From Nitrospira lenta (GTDB lineage Bacteria > Nitrospirota > Nitrospiria > Nitrospirales > Nitrospiraceae): DNA of 5,526 nucleotides. The stretch lies in the NCBI GenBank assembly GCA_945906715.1, contig CAMDRK010000193.1:1-5526 (forward strand), read 5' to 3'. Positions 1 to 5,404 of the stretch are shown one piece after another. A program made the position numbers and the translations under genes. How positions within the stretch are numbered: position 1 is the first letter of the stretch; each line of letters starts with the position of its first letter. Under the pieces are notes generated by a model. It had not been told where the DNA came from and did not search any database. It saw nothing but the letters and a program-made list of their open reading frames with translations.

Positions 1-1
1 C

Positions 2-598
2 TTCCACACTTCAGACCTGTCCCTCAAACAGTCTGCTCTCTATGGTGGGAAGGCTGGATACTTCTTCAAAGAAGAAGGTTTTTCTTGGCTGGGGGTAGAG
101 TTAGAGGCCTTTACGACGACTCCGACGATCAAAACACAGACCCTTGCGACGGACCAGGACATTACATTTATCCTGGGCCCAGGCCATGCTCCGGGGGCTT
201 GTCCTGCGCCACCACCAACGACACAATGCTCGGTTCAGGAAAACCTCACTACCTCAAAGGATGACCCTAATGCGGTTCGGGTAGGAGGCTCAATGCGTCT
301 TATCACCGTCCTTTTCAATGTGGTGGCTCGTTATCCAGGGACCACCTTCCAGCCCTACGTCGGTATCGGAGGCGGGGCCTTCCATTTCAGCAGCTCGGGC
401 CAGATCGACGGTCGCCAAGTGGTGCCGGGACTCAACGCACAGGCGGGGCTGAAAATACTGGCAACTGAGGAATGGGGGTTCTTTGTGGAAGGAAAGTACA
501 ACTACGCCACGATCACGAACCTCGATCCTGCCGGCTTTGGATTCAGCGGCGTCTACAGCGCCATCAACGCTGTGGCCGGTATCGCGTATCACTTCTAG
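2..598 (+). CDS. Outer-membrane beta-barrel protein, 3' part (partial at window start)
   Basis: The reading frame is open from base 2 to the TAG at 596-598, giving 198 residues without an N-terminus; the ATG at 293 is internal, not a start. The sequence alternates polar and hydrophobic residues in amphipathic strands, for example the Tyr-Gly-Gly-Lys-Ala-Gly-Tyr-Phe stretch near residue 14, QPYVGIGGGAFHF near 117, and WGFFVEGKYNYA near 158. It ends in GIAYHF, the terminal aromatic residue that the BAM machinery recognises in outer-membrane barrels. Strand pattern and glycine-rich turns resemble small porin-like (OmpA/opacity-type) eight-stranded barrels. Residues about 40-90 form a long polar insert rich in Pro and Thr with two cysteines (67 and 76), probably a surface loop that may be disulfide-linked. 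The role (structural, adhesion or small-solute pore) cannot be told. The barrel class is fairly sure; the exact family is not. Confidence 0.8.
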   Translation, partial: FHTSDLSLKQSALYGGKAGYFFKEEGFSWLGVELEAFTTTPTIKTQTLATDQDITFILGPGHAPGACPAPPPTTQCSVQENLTTSKDDPNAVRVGGSMRLITVLFNVVARYPGTTFQPYVGIGGGAFHFSSSGQIDGRQVVPGLNAQAGLKILATEEWGFFVEGKYNYATITNLDPAGFGFSGVYSAINAVAGIAYHF

Positions 599-612
599 CA
601 GAACAAAGACCG

Positions 613-687
613 TTATTTGGTTTGTTTAGTTTGTCTTGTTTATTTGGTTGAACCAGATGAACCAAACAAACTAAATGAACCAAATAA
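613..687 (+). repeat. Long near-perfect inverted repeat (GT-rich arm / AC-rich arm)
   Basis: A 75-nt palindrome centred on base 650. Of 37 facing positions, 31 are Watson-Crick, four are G-U in the + strand RNA (623/677, 624/676, 641/659, 644/656) and two are mismatched (635/665, 637/663). The outer 22 positions, 613-634 with 666-687, pair without a break if wobbles count. The arms are built from related words: TATTTGGTT occurs at 614-622 and 641-649, and its complement AACCAAATA at 678-686. It lies 15 bases after the stop of the barrel gene and 65 before the next start. It could end or protect the upstream transcript, or be a member of a dispersed intergenic repeat family; there is no GC-rich stem plus U-run as in a classical intrinsic terminator. 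Confidence 0.8.
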
Positions 688-730
688 ACCAGTTATGGAT
701 TGATTCTTTCCCTTTCGATCTGCAACAGTA

Positions 731-751
731 ACGGTCCCGCGAGGAGACCGT
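731..751 (+). promoter_or_regulatory. Hairpin enclosing the ribosome-binding site of the CYTH-CHAD gene
   Basis: ACGGTC at 731-736 pairs exactly with GACCGT at 746-751. Inside, CC at 737-738 can pair with GG at 743-744 across a bulged A745, leaving a GCGA tetraloop of the GNRA type. The Shine-Dalgarno stretch GAGGAG (741-746) is therefore in the loop and 3' arm, and the ATG at 753 follows directly. Such folding could lower translation until it is opened, but it may also be chance; no function is shown. Confidence 0.4.
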
Positions 752-752
752 G

Positions 753-2249
753 ATGACTGATGCTAACAAACCTTCCTTGAAATCGCCGAATCCGGTTGCG
801 GTCCACCCGACTGTTACATCCACAGTCGAGCGTGAAATCAAACTGTCGGTCGATGACCGTTTTCGTCTCCCCAAGCTCCCCGGCACTGCAATTCCGCGAC
901 ATCTGCTAACCTCAACCTACTTCGATACTTCCCAATACGACCTCGCCCATGCAGGGATCACCCTTCGCCATCGAATCGAACATGGGAAACAGGCCTGGCA
1001 ACTGAAACTCCCTCTGGCGGAGGACCGGCAGGAAGTGGAACTGGTCGATCGCCGGCCACTTCCACCAGCATTGTTTCGCGATCTGCTTTTGCTCCAGCTC
1101 GGACAGCGGGAACTCGTGCCTGTGGCGACCTTGCGAGTCTGGCGGGCCGGCGTTCATGTGCACATAGACCGTGCCACGGTCGCCGACGTCACGCTCGACC
1201 AGGTGTCCGTCATGAAGGACGGAGCGGTGCTTCAGCGCTTTCGAGAACTTGAAATCGAGCAGGTGAACGGCAAGGACCGCGCATTGCCAGATCTCGAACA
1301 GCAACTCCGCCGAGCGGGAGCAGAGGATCATGATGGACACCCCAAGCTGTTTCGCGCACTTTCTTTGGCGGTTCCCGGCCATGGATCACAGCCAGAACCG
1401 GATGCGCCGGCCTTAGATCATGTGCGGTGGGCCCTCGCACGGCATGCCCGATGGCTGTGCGCGCACGACCCAGGTGTAAGGCTTGGTAGAGAGCCGGAAA
1501 GTTTGCATCAAATGCGCGTGGCCACAAGACAATTGCGCACTGTCTTGCGGGCCGCCATGCCCCTGCTGATACCTGAATGGGTCAATTCTTTGCGGGATGA
1601 GTTGCGCTGGCTCGGCGAACTCCTGGGACCGGCCCGCGACCTTGATGTGCAACTGGCCTATTTCCGCGAGGAATCAGCCGAGTTGGATGCGCGAGACCGC
1701 CGGACTCTGACCCCGTTCATCGCCCATCTGGAAACCCAACGGAACAATGCCCAGGACATACTATTGAGCAAGCTGAAGGGCCCACGCTATCTCGACCTCA
1801 TCAGGCTGCTCCGGGAAGCGCCGAACGACCCTACCGCCATCGAATCCACCGCGACCTTGCACGACCTCGCCAAGCAGGAGTTTAGAAAGTTACAAAAGGT
1901 GATTCAACAGGCTGGTGACAGACCCAACAATGCCAATATTCACAGGATCAGAATCAACACCAAACGGGCCCGCTATGCCGCCGAACTTGCGGAATCGACG
2001 GTCGGCAAATCCGCCACGCGCTTCATCGACAAAACCCGCGCCGTGCAGGATCTTTTAGGCCTGCACCAAGACGCCTTGAAGGCTGAAGCCTATATCCAGG
2101 CCTTTCTCAAACGATCGACGAATGTGCGGGCAGCCTTCGTTGCAGGACGCATGGCCGAACGCCAGCACCGGCGCCGGGAGAAGGCCAAGGACAAGATGAA
2201 GCGGCTCCTGAATAGTCTCCTGAAACGTGGTGAAAAAGCGTGGGAATAG
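753..2249 (+). CDS. CYTH-CHAD domain protein, probable inorganic triphosphatase / polyphosphate-binding
   Basis: The 498-residue product joins an N-terminal CYTH domain to a C-terminal CHAD domain, the architecture of E. coli YgiF, a cytoplasmic inorganic triphosphatase. CYTH (about residues 25-208) shows the ExExK signature EREIK at 26-30, STYFDT at 54-59, TLRHR at 70-74, WQLKLP at 82-87 and the acidic strand ELEIE at 165-169: the charged residues that line the triphosphate tunnel and bind metal. CHAD (about 220-490) is helical and basic, with HQMRVATRQLR at 252-262, LLGPARDLDVQL at 290-301 and HRIRINTKRARY at 397-408; these His, Arg and Lys residues bind polyphosphate in the family. The tail (about 458-498) is very basic. 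Start: GTG at 750 is possible, but GAGGAG at 741-746 is better spaced from ATG 753 (six bases) than from the GTG (three). The enzyme activity is inferred from the family; the domains are clear. Confidence 0.9.
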   Translation: MTDANKPSLKSPNPVAVHPTVTSTVEREIKLSVDDRFRLPKLPGTAIPRHLLTSTYFDTSQYDLAHAGITLRHRIEHGKQAWQLKLPLAEDRQEVELVDRRPLPPALFRDLLLLQLGQRELVPVATLRVWRAGVHVHIDRATVADVTLDQVSVMKDGAVLQRFRELEIEQVNGKDRALPDLEQQLRRAGAEDHDGHPKLFRALSLAVPGHGSQPEPDAPALDHVRWALARHARWLCAHDPGVRLGREPESLHQMRVATRQLRTVLRAAMPLLIPEWVNSLRDELRWLGELLGPARDLDVQLAYFREESAELDARDRRTLTPFIAHLETQRNNAQDILLSKLKGPRYLDLIRLLREAPNDPTAIESTATLHDLAKQEFRKLQKVIQQAGDRPNNANIHRIRINTKRARYAAELAESTVGKSATRFIDKTRAVQDLLGLHQDALKAEAYIQAFLKRSTNVRAAFVAGRMAERQHRRREKAKDKMKRLLNSLLKRGEKAWE

Positions 2250-2343
2250 GCGAGAGTGGGGACTTCGTGGGAACCGTCGAAGCCGCACAGGATGGATCTT
2301 TCCGTAGAGCGAGCCTGGGAATGAACGCACAGTAGAGGTGCCT

Positions 2344-2925
2344 ATGTCGATCCGATTCACCATCACATTTGTGTTGTCGATCATCTGTCTCGCCGTGCCC
2401 GCATGGGCGGACTTTCAGGCTGGTATGGATGCCAGTACCAGTGGAGACTACGCCACAGCCTTGCATGAATGGCGGCCGCTTGCCGAGCAGGGAAATGCCC
2501 TCGCGCAGTACAACCTTGGAGTGCTGTATCGCAAAGGCCGAGGGGTGCCGCAGGACGATGTCCTGGCACGGCAGTGGTATGCAAAAGCGGCCGCACAGGG
2601 ACTGGCCAAGGCGCAGTTCAGCCTGGGAACGTTGTATTTTAACGGAGAGGGAACCCCGAAAGACTATCAGCAGGCTCTGCGATGGTTCCGTCTGGCTGCA
2701 GACCAAGGAGAGGCTCTCGCTCAAACGAAAATGGCTATCATCTACGATGAGGGTCAAGGGGTACCGCAGAATATTGTCCAAGCGTATAAGTGGTACAGCC
2801 TGGCGGCAACGAACGGAGATAAGCCGGCAAACGAACTCCGTAATACGATCACCAGCCAGATGACCCCTGCCCAGATCGCCGAGGCGCAAAAGCTGGCGCA
2901 GGAGTGGAAGCCGAAGGGTAAATGA
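2344..2925 (+). CDS. Exported Sel1-repeat (TPR-like) protein
   Basis: A 193-residue protein with a signal peptide: Arg4, a hydrophobic core (about 5-19) and a likely signal peptidase I cut after Ala-Trp-Ala at 20-22, so it should be periplasmic or secreted. The rest is alpha-helical repeats. A half TPR-like unit (23-50, with GDYATALHEWRPLAEQG) is followed by three Sel1 units of 36 residues at about 51-86, 87-122 and 123-158. Each carries the pattern A-Q-x-x-L/M-G/A-x-x-Y-x-x-G-x-G-x-P-x-D/N and ends in W-Y/F-x-x-A-A-x-x-G. A charged, repeat-free tail follows. Sel1 proteins act as protein-binding scaffolds; no partner can be named. ATG 2344 is chosen over the in-frame GTG at 2338 because AGAGG (2334-2338) lies five bases before the ATG and overlaps the GTG. 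It is 94 bases after the CYTH-CHAD gene on the same strand, so cotranscription is possible. Confidence 0.88.
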   Translation: MSIRFTITFVLSIICLAVPAWADFQAGMDASTSGDYATALHEWRPLAEQGNALAQYNLGVLYRKGRGVPQDDVLARQWYAKAAAQGLAKAQFSLGTLYFNGEGTPKDYQQALRWFRLAADQGEALAQTKMAIIYDEGQGVPQNIVQAYKWYSLAATNGDKPANELRNTITSQMTPAQIAEAQKLAQEWKPKGK

Positions 2926-3035
2926 GCACGGTGTATACGCACAGGGAACTCACTCCGTTGACTCGATTGCGTGATGGCTTGGAGAAGATGCAGTTTCCTG
3001 CGATACTCAAGGCATTGGCCTTTCCCCGCTGTTAA
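2922..3035 (+). CDS. Possible 37-codon small ORF overlapping the Sel1 gene stop
   Basis: ATG at 2922 overlaps the TGA of the Sel1-repeat gene as ATGA, a layout typical of translational coupling, and the frame stays open to TAA at 3033-3035. The predicted peptide begins MSTVYTHREL and ends LAFPRC. The only Shine-Dalgarno-like bases are AAGGG three bases before the ATG, which is close. I recognise no family. An open frame this short arises readily by chance, so this is a weak candidate. Confidence 0.2.
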   Translation: MSTVYTHRELTPLTRLRDGLEKMQFPAILKALAFPRC

Positions 3036-3065
3036 TAGACTTCGCCCCCATCGGAGGATGACTCT

Positions 3066-3362
3066 ATGAGCAAAGCAACAGAAGACGCCTTCGTCGAAGA
3101 GAATCAACAAGTTATTCGAGACTACCTGATCGGAAAATTCAAAGGGTTCGAAGTCACCGACACGCCTAATCCTCCGCTCTCACACATGTTTGTCGTGACG
3201 AAATCCTCAGAGGAACAATACAGAGTAAAGGTGACATGGCCGCAGATTTCAGACAGTGGCAACACCCCTGCGATGATGCAACAGCTCCTTGTCGCCCACG
3301 ATGTGGCTGGCAGAATGAGAGGTAAGTCTCAGGGAGAGTATTTCGCGTGGGGAACCTATTAG
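3066..3362 (+). CDS. Uncharacterised 98-residue protein
   Basis: A small soluble protein with no signal peptide or membrane segment. Its start is well supported: GGAGG at 3053-3057 lies eight bases before ATG 3066, while the nearer ATG at 3058 hits a stop after three codons. The N-terminus (about 5-25) looks like a charged amphipathic helix with EENQQVIRDYL. The middle (about 26-58) looks like beta strands, including HMFVVTK and EQYRVKVTW. Then comes a helix around 68-85 (PAMMQQLLVAHDVAGRM) and a short aromatic tail, EYFAWGTY. This suggests a compact alpha-beta fold. I do not recognise the family and assign no function. It sits 140 bases after the Sel1 gene on the same strand and is the last + strand gene before the convergent universal stress genes. 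Confidence 0.75.
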   Translation: MSKATEDAFVEENQQVIRDYLIGKFKGFEVTDTPNPPLSHMFVVTKSSEEQYRVKVTWPQISDSGNTPAMMQQLLVAHDVAGRMRGKSQGEYFAWGTY

Positions 3363-3393
3363 CAGGATGCAGTAAAAGTCCGCCAGCATGAAG

Positions 3394-3460
3394 AAGGTTG
3401 AGGTTCAGGCTAAGGTTGAGAAAAAGAGAGCCTGATCTTCGCTCAACCTTGACCTCAGCC
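3394..3460. terminator. Inverted repeat between convergent genes, candidate bidirectional terminator
   Basis: AAGGTTGAG at 3412-3420 is perfectly complementary to CTCAACCTT at 3442-3450. Inside it, AAGA (3424-3427) can pair with TCTT (3436-3439). A second copy of AAGGTTGAG at 3394-3402 makes a direct repeat, and the stretch 3395-3409 also pairs imperfectly with 3446-3460. The element sits between the stop at 3362 (+) and the stop at 3488 (-), where a terminator working in both directions is expected. A clear U-run is missing on both sides, so rho-independent termination is not certain. The AAGGTTGAG word repeats suggest a dispersed intergenic repeat. Confidence 0.5.
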
Positions 3461-3487
3461 TATCTCAGAAGCTGCGGCGTTGCCCTG

Positions 3488-4351
3488 TCATCGCACGACG
3501 AGCACGGAGCTTTTTGCGTGCTGCACGACTCGCGTCGACACGCTCCCAAGAAGAAACCGGGCGATCGCGCCAAGCCCTTTGGCCCCCATCACAATCAGAT
3601 CGACCTTCTGTCGGGAGGCTGCCTTTATGATCTCCTCGGCTGGATTACCAAGGTAACAGAGAGGCTCGGCCGTAAATCCCGCCCTGACCAGCTTCTCCAC
3701 GCTCTGTTCGAGTAATGTCTTGCTTCCTTCCTTCAGCCCGGGATACATGACCAACGGCAAGACATGGAACACGCTCACGTGAATCGGCGCGCGCCCGCCC
3801 TTGCCGATCGAACCATCCGGCCGAAACTTGGCCAGGACAAACTTCAGCGCTTTTGTCGATGCCTCCGATCCATCGGTCGCCAAGAGAATCCGCCTCAATG
3901 GCGCCGCCTCTTCCTTGACGACAAGCACGGGGCAGGTCGCATGATGGATGAGATTTGTCGAGACGCTGCCGAGCATGAAGCGGTCGAGGGCGTCGAGGCC
4001 CTGACTGCCCACCACCAGAAGCCCGTCCCGTTTCGGCGCATGCTTCAATATCGTCGGTGCAACCGGTCCTTGATCCTTGCAGGCCCTGCCCTTGAGCTTA
4101 AGCGAGGCCAACTGTTGTCTGGCCTCCTTGAGTGCTTTGACTGAACGAGCTTCCATGCGCTGGACTTCCTCTTGGATGTACCGTTCAGTGCCGGCCATGA
4201 CCGGCTGCGCGAGAAACGGCGCACGGAGCGTGGCGACATCCAGCACATGCAGCGCCGTTATCGTTGCCGGCTCGGCAAGTGGCAACGCGCCTACCCAGTT
4301 CAGCGCCCATTGCCCATACTTCGATCCATCCGTCGCAACAACGACTTTCAT
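3488..4351 (-). CDS. Double-domain universal stress protein (downstream copy)
   Basis: A 287-residue protein made of two Usp domains (about 1-146 and 153-287), probably cytoplasmic. Each opens with a beta strand and ATDGS (6-10 and 158-162; Asp8 and Asp160 are the nucleotide-contacting acids). Each closes with the ATP-binding motif G-2x-G-9x-G-S: Gly115, Gly118, Gly128-Ser129 in domain 1 and Gly256, Gly259, Gly269-Ser270 in domain 2. Both sites look intact, so ATP binding is likely; such proteins act in stress survival and signalling, and the specific role is unknown. Start: ATG at 4351 has AAGGA eight bases upstream on its strand, and the product begins directly with the first strand MKVVVATDGS. 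It begins 42 bases after the stop of a paralogous gene on the same strand, probably as second gene of one operon. Relative to that copy it has about 11 extra residues after residue 45, with the ERYIQEEVQRMEAR helix. Confidence 0.92.
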   Translation of the reverse strand: MKVVVATDGSKYGQWALNWVGALPLAEPATITALHVLDVATLRAPFLAQPVMAGTERYIQEEVQRMEARSVKALKEARQQLASLKLKGRACKDQGPVAPTILKHAPKRDGLLVVGSQGLDALDRFMLGSVSTNLIHHATCPVLVVKEEAAPLRRILLATDGSEASTKALKFVLAKFRPDGSIGKGGRAPIHVSVFHVLPLVMYPGLKEGSKTLLEQSVEKLVRAGFTAEPLCYLGNPAEEIIKAASRQKVDLIVMGAKGLGAIARFLLGSVSTRVVQHAKSSVLVVR

Positions 4352-4393
4352 GTTCTCCGTCCTTTCGTTTGATCTCTCAGCGCGTTTGCTCTG

Positions 4394-5272
4394 TCATCGT
4401 ACAACGAGCACGGCACAATGCGCGTGCTGGACCACCCTCGTCGACACGCTCCCGAGGAGAAACCGGTCGATGTCGGACAGCCCTTTGGCTCCCATCATGA
4501 TCAGATCGGCATGCTGTTGAGATGCCACTTTCATGATCTTATCAGCAGGATTACCAAGCCGACAGAAAGCTTCAGCCGTAAATCCCGCCTCGATCAGCTT
4601 CTGTGCGCTCTGTTCGACCAAGCTCCGGCCTGTCTCCTTTACCTTCAGCCCCCGCTGCTTGATCCATGGTATCGTCATTCCGACATCGATGGGGGCCAAC
4701 GGGTGTGGCGCTATGACATGGACCACCGTCACATGAATCGGCGCGCGCCTCCCCTTGCTGATCGATCGATCCGGACGAAACTTGGCCAGGATAAACTTCA
4801 GCGCTTTGGCCGAGGCCTCCGATCCATCGGTCGACAGAATAATCCGCCGCAACGGAGGCGCCTCGCCCTTGACGACGAGCACCGGGCAGGTCGCATGCTG
4901 GATGAGTTTGGTCGAGACACTGCCGAGCAGGAAGCGGTCGAGAGCGTCGAGGCCTTGACTGCCCACGACCAGGAGCCCGTCCCGTTTCGGCGCCCGTTTC
5001 AAGATCGTCTGGGAGACCGCTCCTTGCTCCTTGCGGGCCGCGCCATCGAGCTTCAGTAATCTCAACTGCTTGGTGATTTCCTTAAGGGCTCTTGCCGCAT
5101 GCGCCTCCACGCGCTGAGTCTCTAACTTCGTCCGAAACGGCAAAAGAAGCTTGGCGTTATCCAGTACATGGAGCGCCATGACCGTTGGCGGCTCGACGAA
5201 CGGCAGTTTGGCCACCCAGTTCAATGACCATCCTCCATATTTCGATCCATCCGTCGCAACAAGCACCTTCAT
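4394..5272 (-). CDS. Double-domain universal stress protein (upstream copy)
   Basis: A 292-residue protein with two Usp domains (about 1-135 and 142-292), paralogous to the next gene. Domain 1 has ATDGS at 6-10 and the ATP-loop residues Gly104, Gly107, Gly117-Ser118. Domain 2 has STDGS at 147-151 and Gly261, Gly264, Gly274-Ser275. Both copies end in SVSTRVVQHA followed by VLVVR. Start: the frame stays open upstream to an ATG at 5401, but those 43 codons run through an intergenic palindrome and give non-family sequence. ATG 5272 has AAGGA eight bases upstream and starts exactly at the first Usp strand, MKVLVATDGS. Domain 2 holds about 16 more residues than the other copy, around 187-210, with proline-rich IAPHPLAPIDVG. 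It is probably the first gene of a two-gene operon; I see no convincing promoter in the 132-base gap upstream. Confidence 0.92.
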   Translation of the reverse strand: MKVLVATDGSKYGGWSLNWVAKLPFVEPPTVMALHVLDNAKLLLPFRTKLETQRVEAHAARALKEITKQLRLLKLDGAARKEQGAVSQTILKRAPKRDGLLVVGSQGLDALDRFLLGSVSTKLIQHATCPVLVVKGEAPPLRRIILSTDGSEASAKALKFILAKFRPDRSISKGRRAPIHVTVVHVIAPHPLAPIDVGMTIPWIKQRGLKVKETGRSLVEQSAQKLIEAGFTAEAFCRLGNPADKIMKVASQQHADLIMMGAKGLSDIDRFLLGSVSTRVVQHAHCAVLVVR

Positions 5273-5344
5273 GACATGATTCCTTTCATATGCACGCCCG
5301 GTCCTTCCTTTATGGGTCTTCTCCAAAGTGAGTGGGTACAATTC

Positions 5345-5371
5345 GTCATTCCCGCGAAAGCGGGAATCCAG
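5345..5371. repeat. Small palindromic intergenic repeat (ATTCCC...GGGAAT type)
   Basis: ATTCCCGC at 5348-5355 and GCGGGAAT at 5360-5367 form a perfect 8-bp stem with a GAAA loop, flanked by GTC and CCAG. This is the widespread short palindrome found between genes in many bacteria, akin to the dRS3 repeats of Neisseria. Read on the - strand in frame it gives LDSRFRGNDE, a peptide often seen in wrongly extended gene calls, which is why the upstream start of the neighbouring stress gene is rejected. Its identity by type is confident; its function is unknown. Confidence 0.8.
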
Positions 5372-5399
5372 TATCCCCCCTTGAACCCTTCGGGAATAC
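5371..5399 (-). repeat. Second hairpin next to the palindrome, just after the GIY-YIG gene stop
   Basis: On the - strand, GTATTCCC (5399-5392) pairs with GGGGATAC (5378-5371) over eight positions, one of them a G-U wobble, around a 13-base loop. It begins five bases past the stop of the nuclease gene and abuts the palindrome at 5345-5371. It could help end or protect the nuclease transcript, or be part of a composite repeat. There is no U-run. Confidence 0.4.
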
Positions 5400-5404
5400 A
5401 CGGC

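Noticed and set aside
293..598. Separate 101-residue gene starting at ATG 293
   Set aside because: The same frame is open to the window start with barrel-like strands, so this ATG is internal to a longer gene.
2250..2343. Gap between the CYTH-CHAD and Sel1 genes
   Set aside because: Only a weak 5-bp CTTCG/CGAAG pairing (2263-2267 with 2278-2282); no terminator, promoter or small gene could be supported.
2107..2889. Long antisense open frame (260 codons, - strand) across the Sel1 gene and the end of the CYTH-CHAD gene
   Set aside because: It overlaps two well-supported genes, shows no domain and has a composition typical of an antisense shadow of GC-rich coding sequence.
2958..2986. TTGACT as a -35 box of a promoter for the 98-residue gene
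   Set aside because: No acceptable -10 hexamer lies 16-18 bases downstream.
3009..3022. AAGGC-ATTG-GCCTT hairpin after the Sel1 gene as an intrinsic terminator
   Set aside because: The stem is only five pairs and is followed by C-rich sequence without a U-run.
4418..5059. Long + strand open frame (213 codons) opposite the upstream universal stress gene
   Set aside because: A similar antisense frame runs opposite the other paralogue (3764-4144), as expected when a duplicated coding sequence is mirrored. The product is arginine- and histidine-rich with no fold signal.
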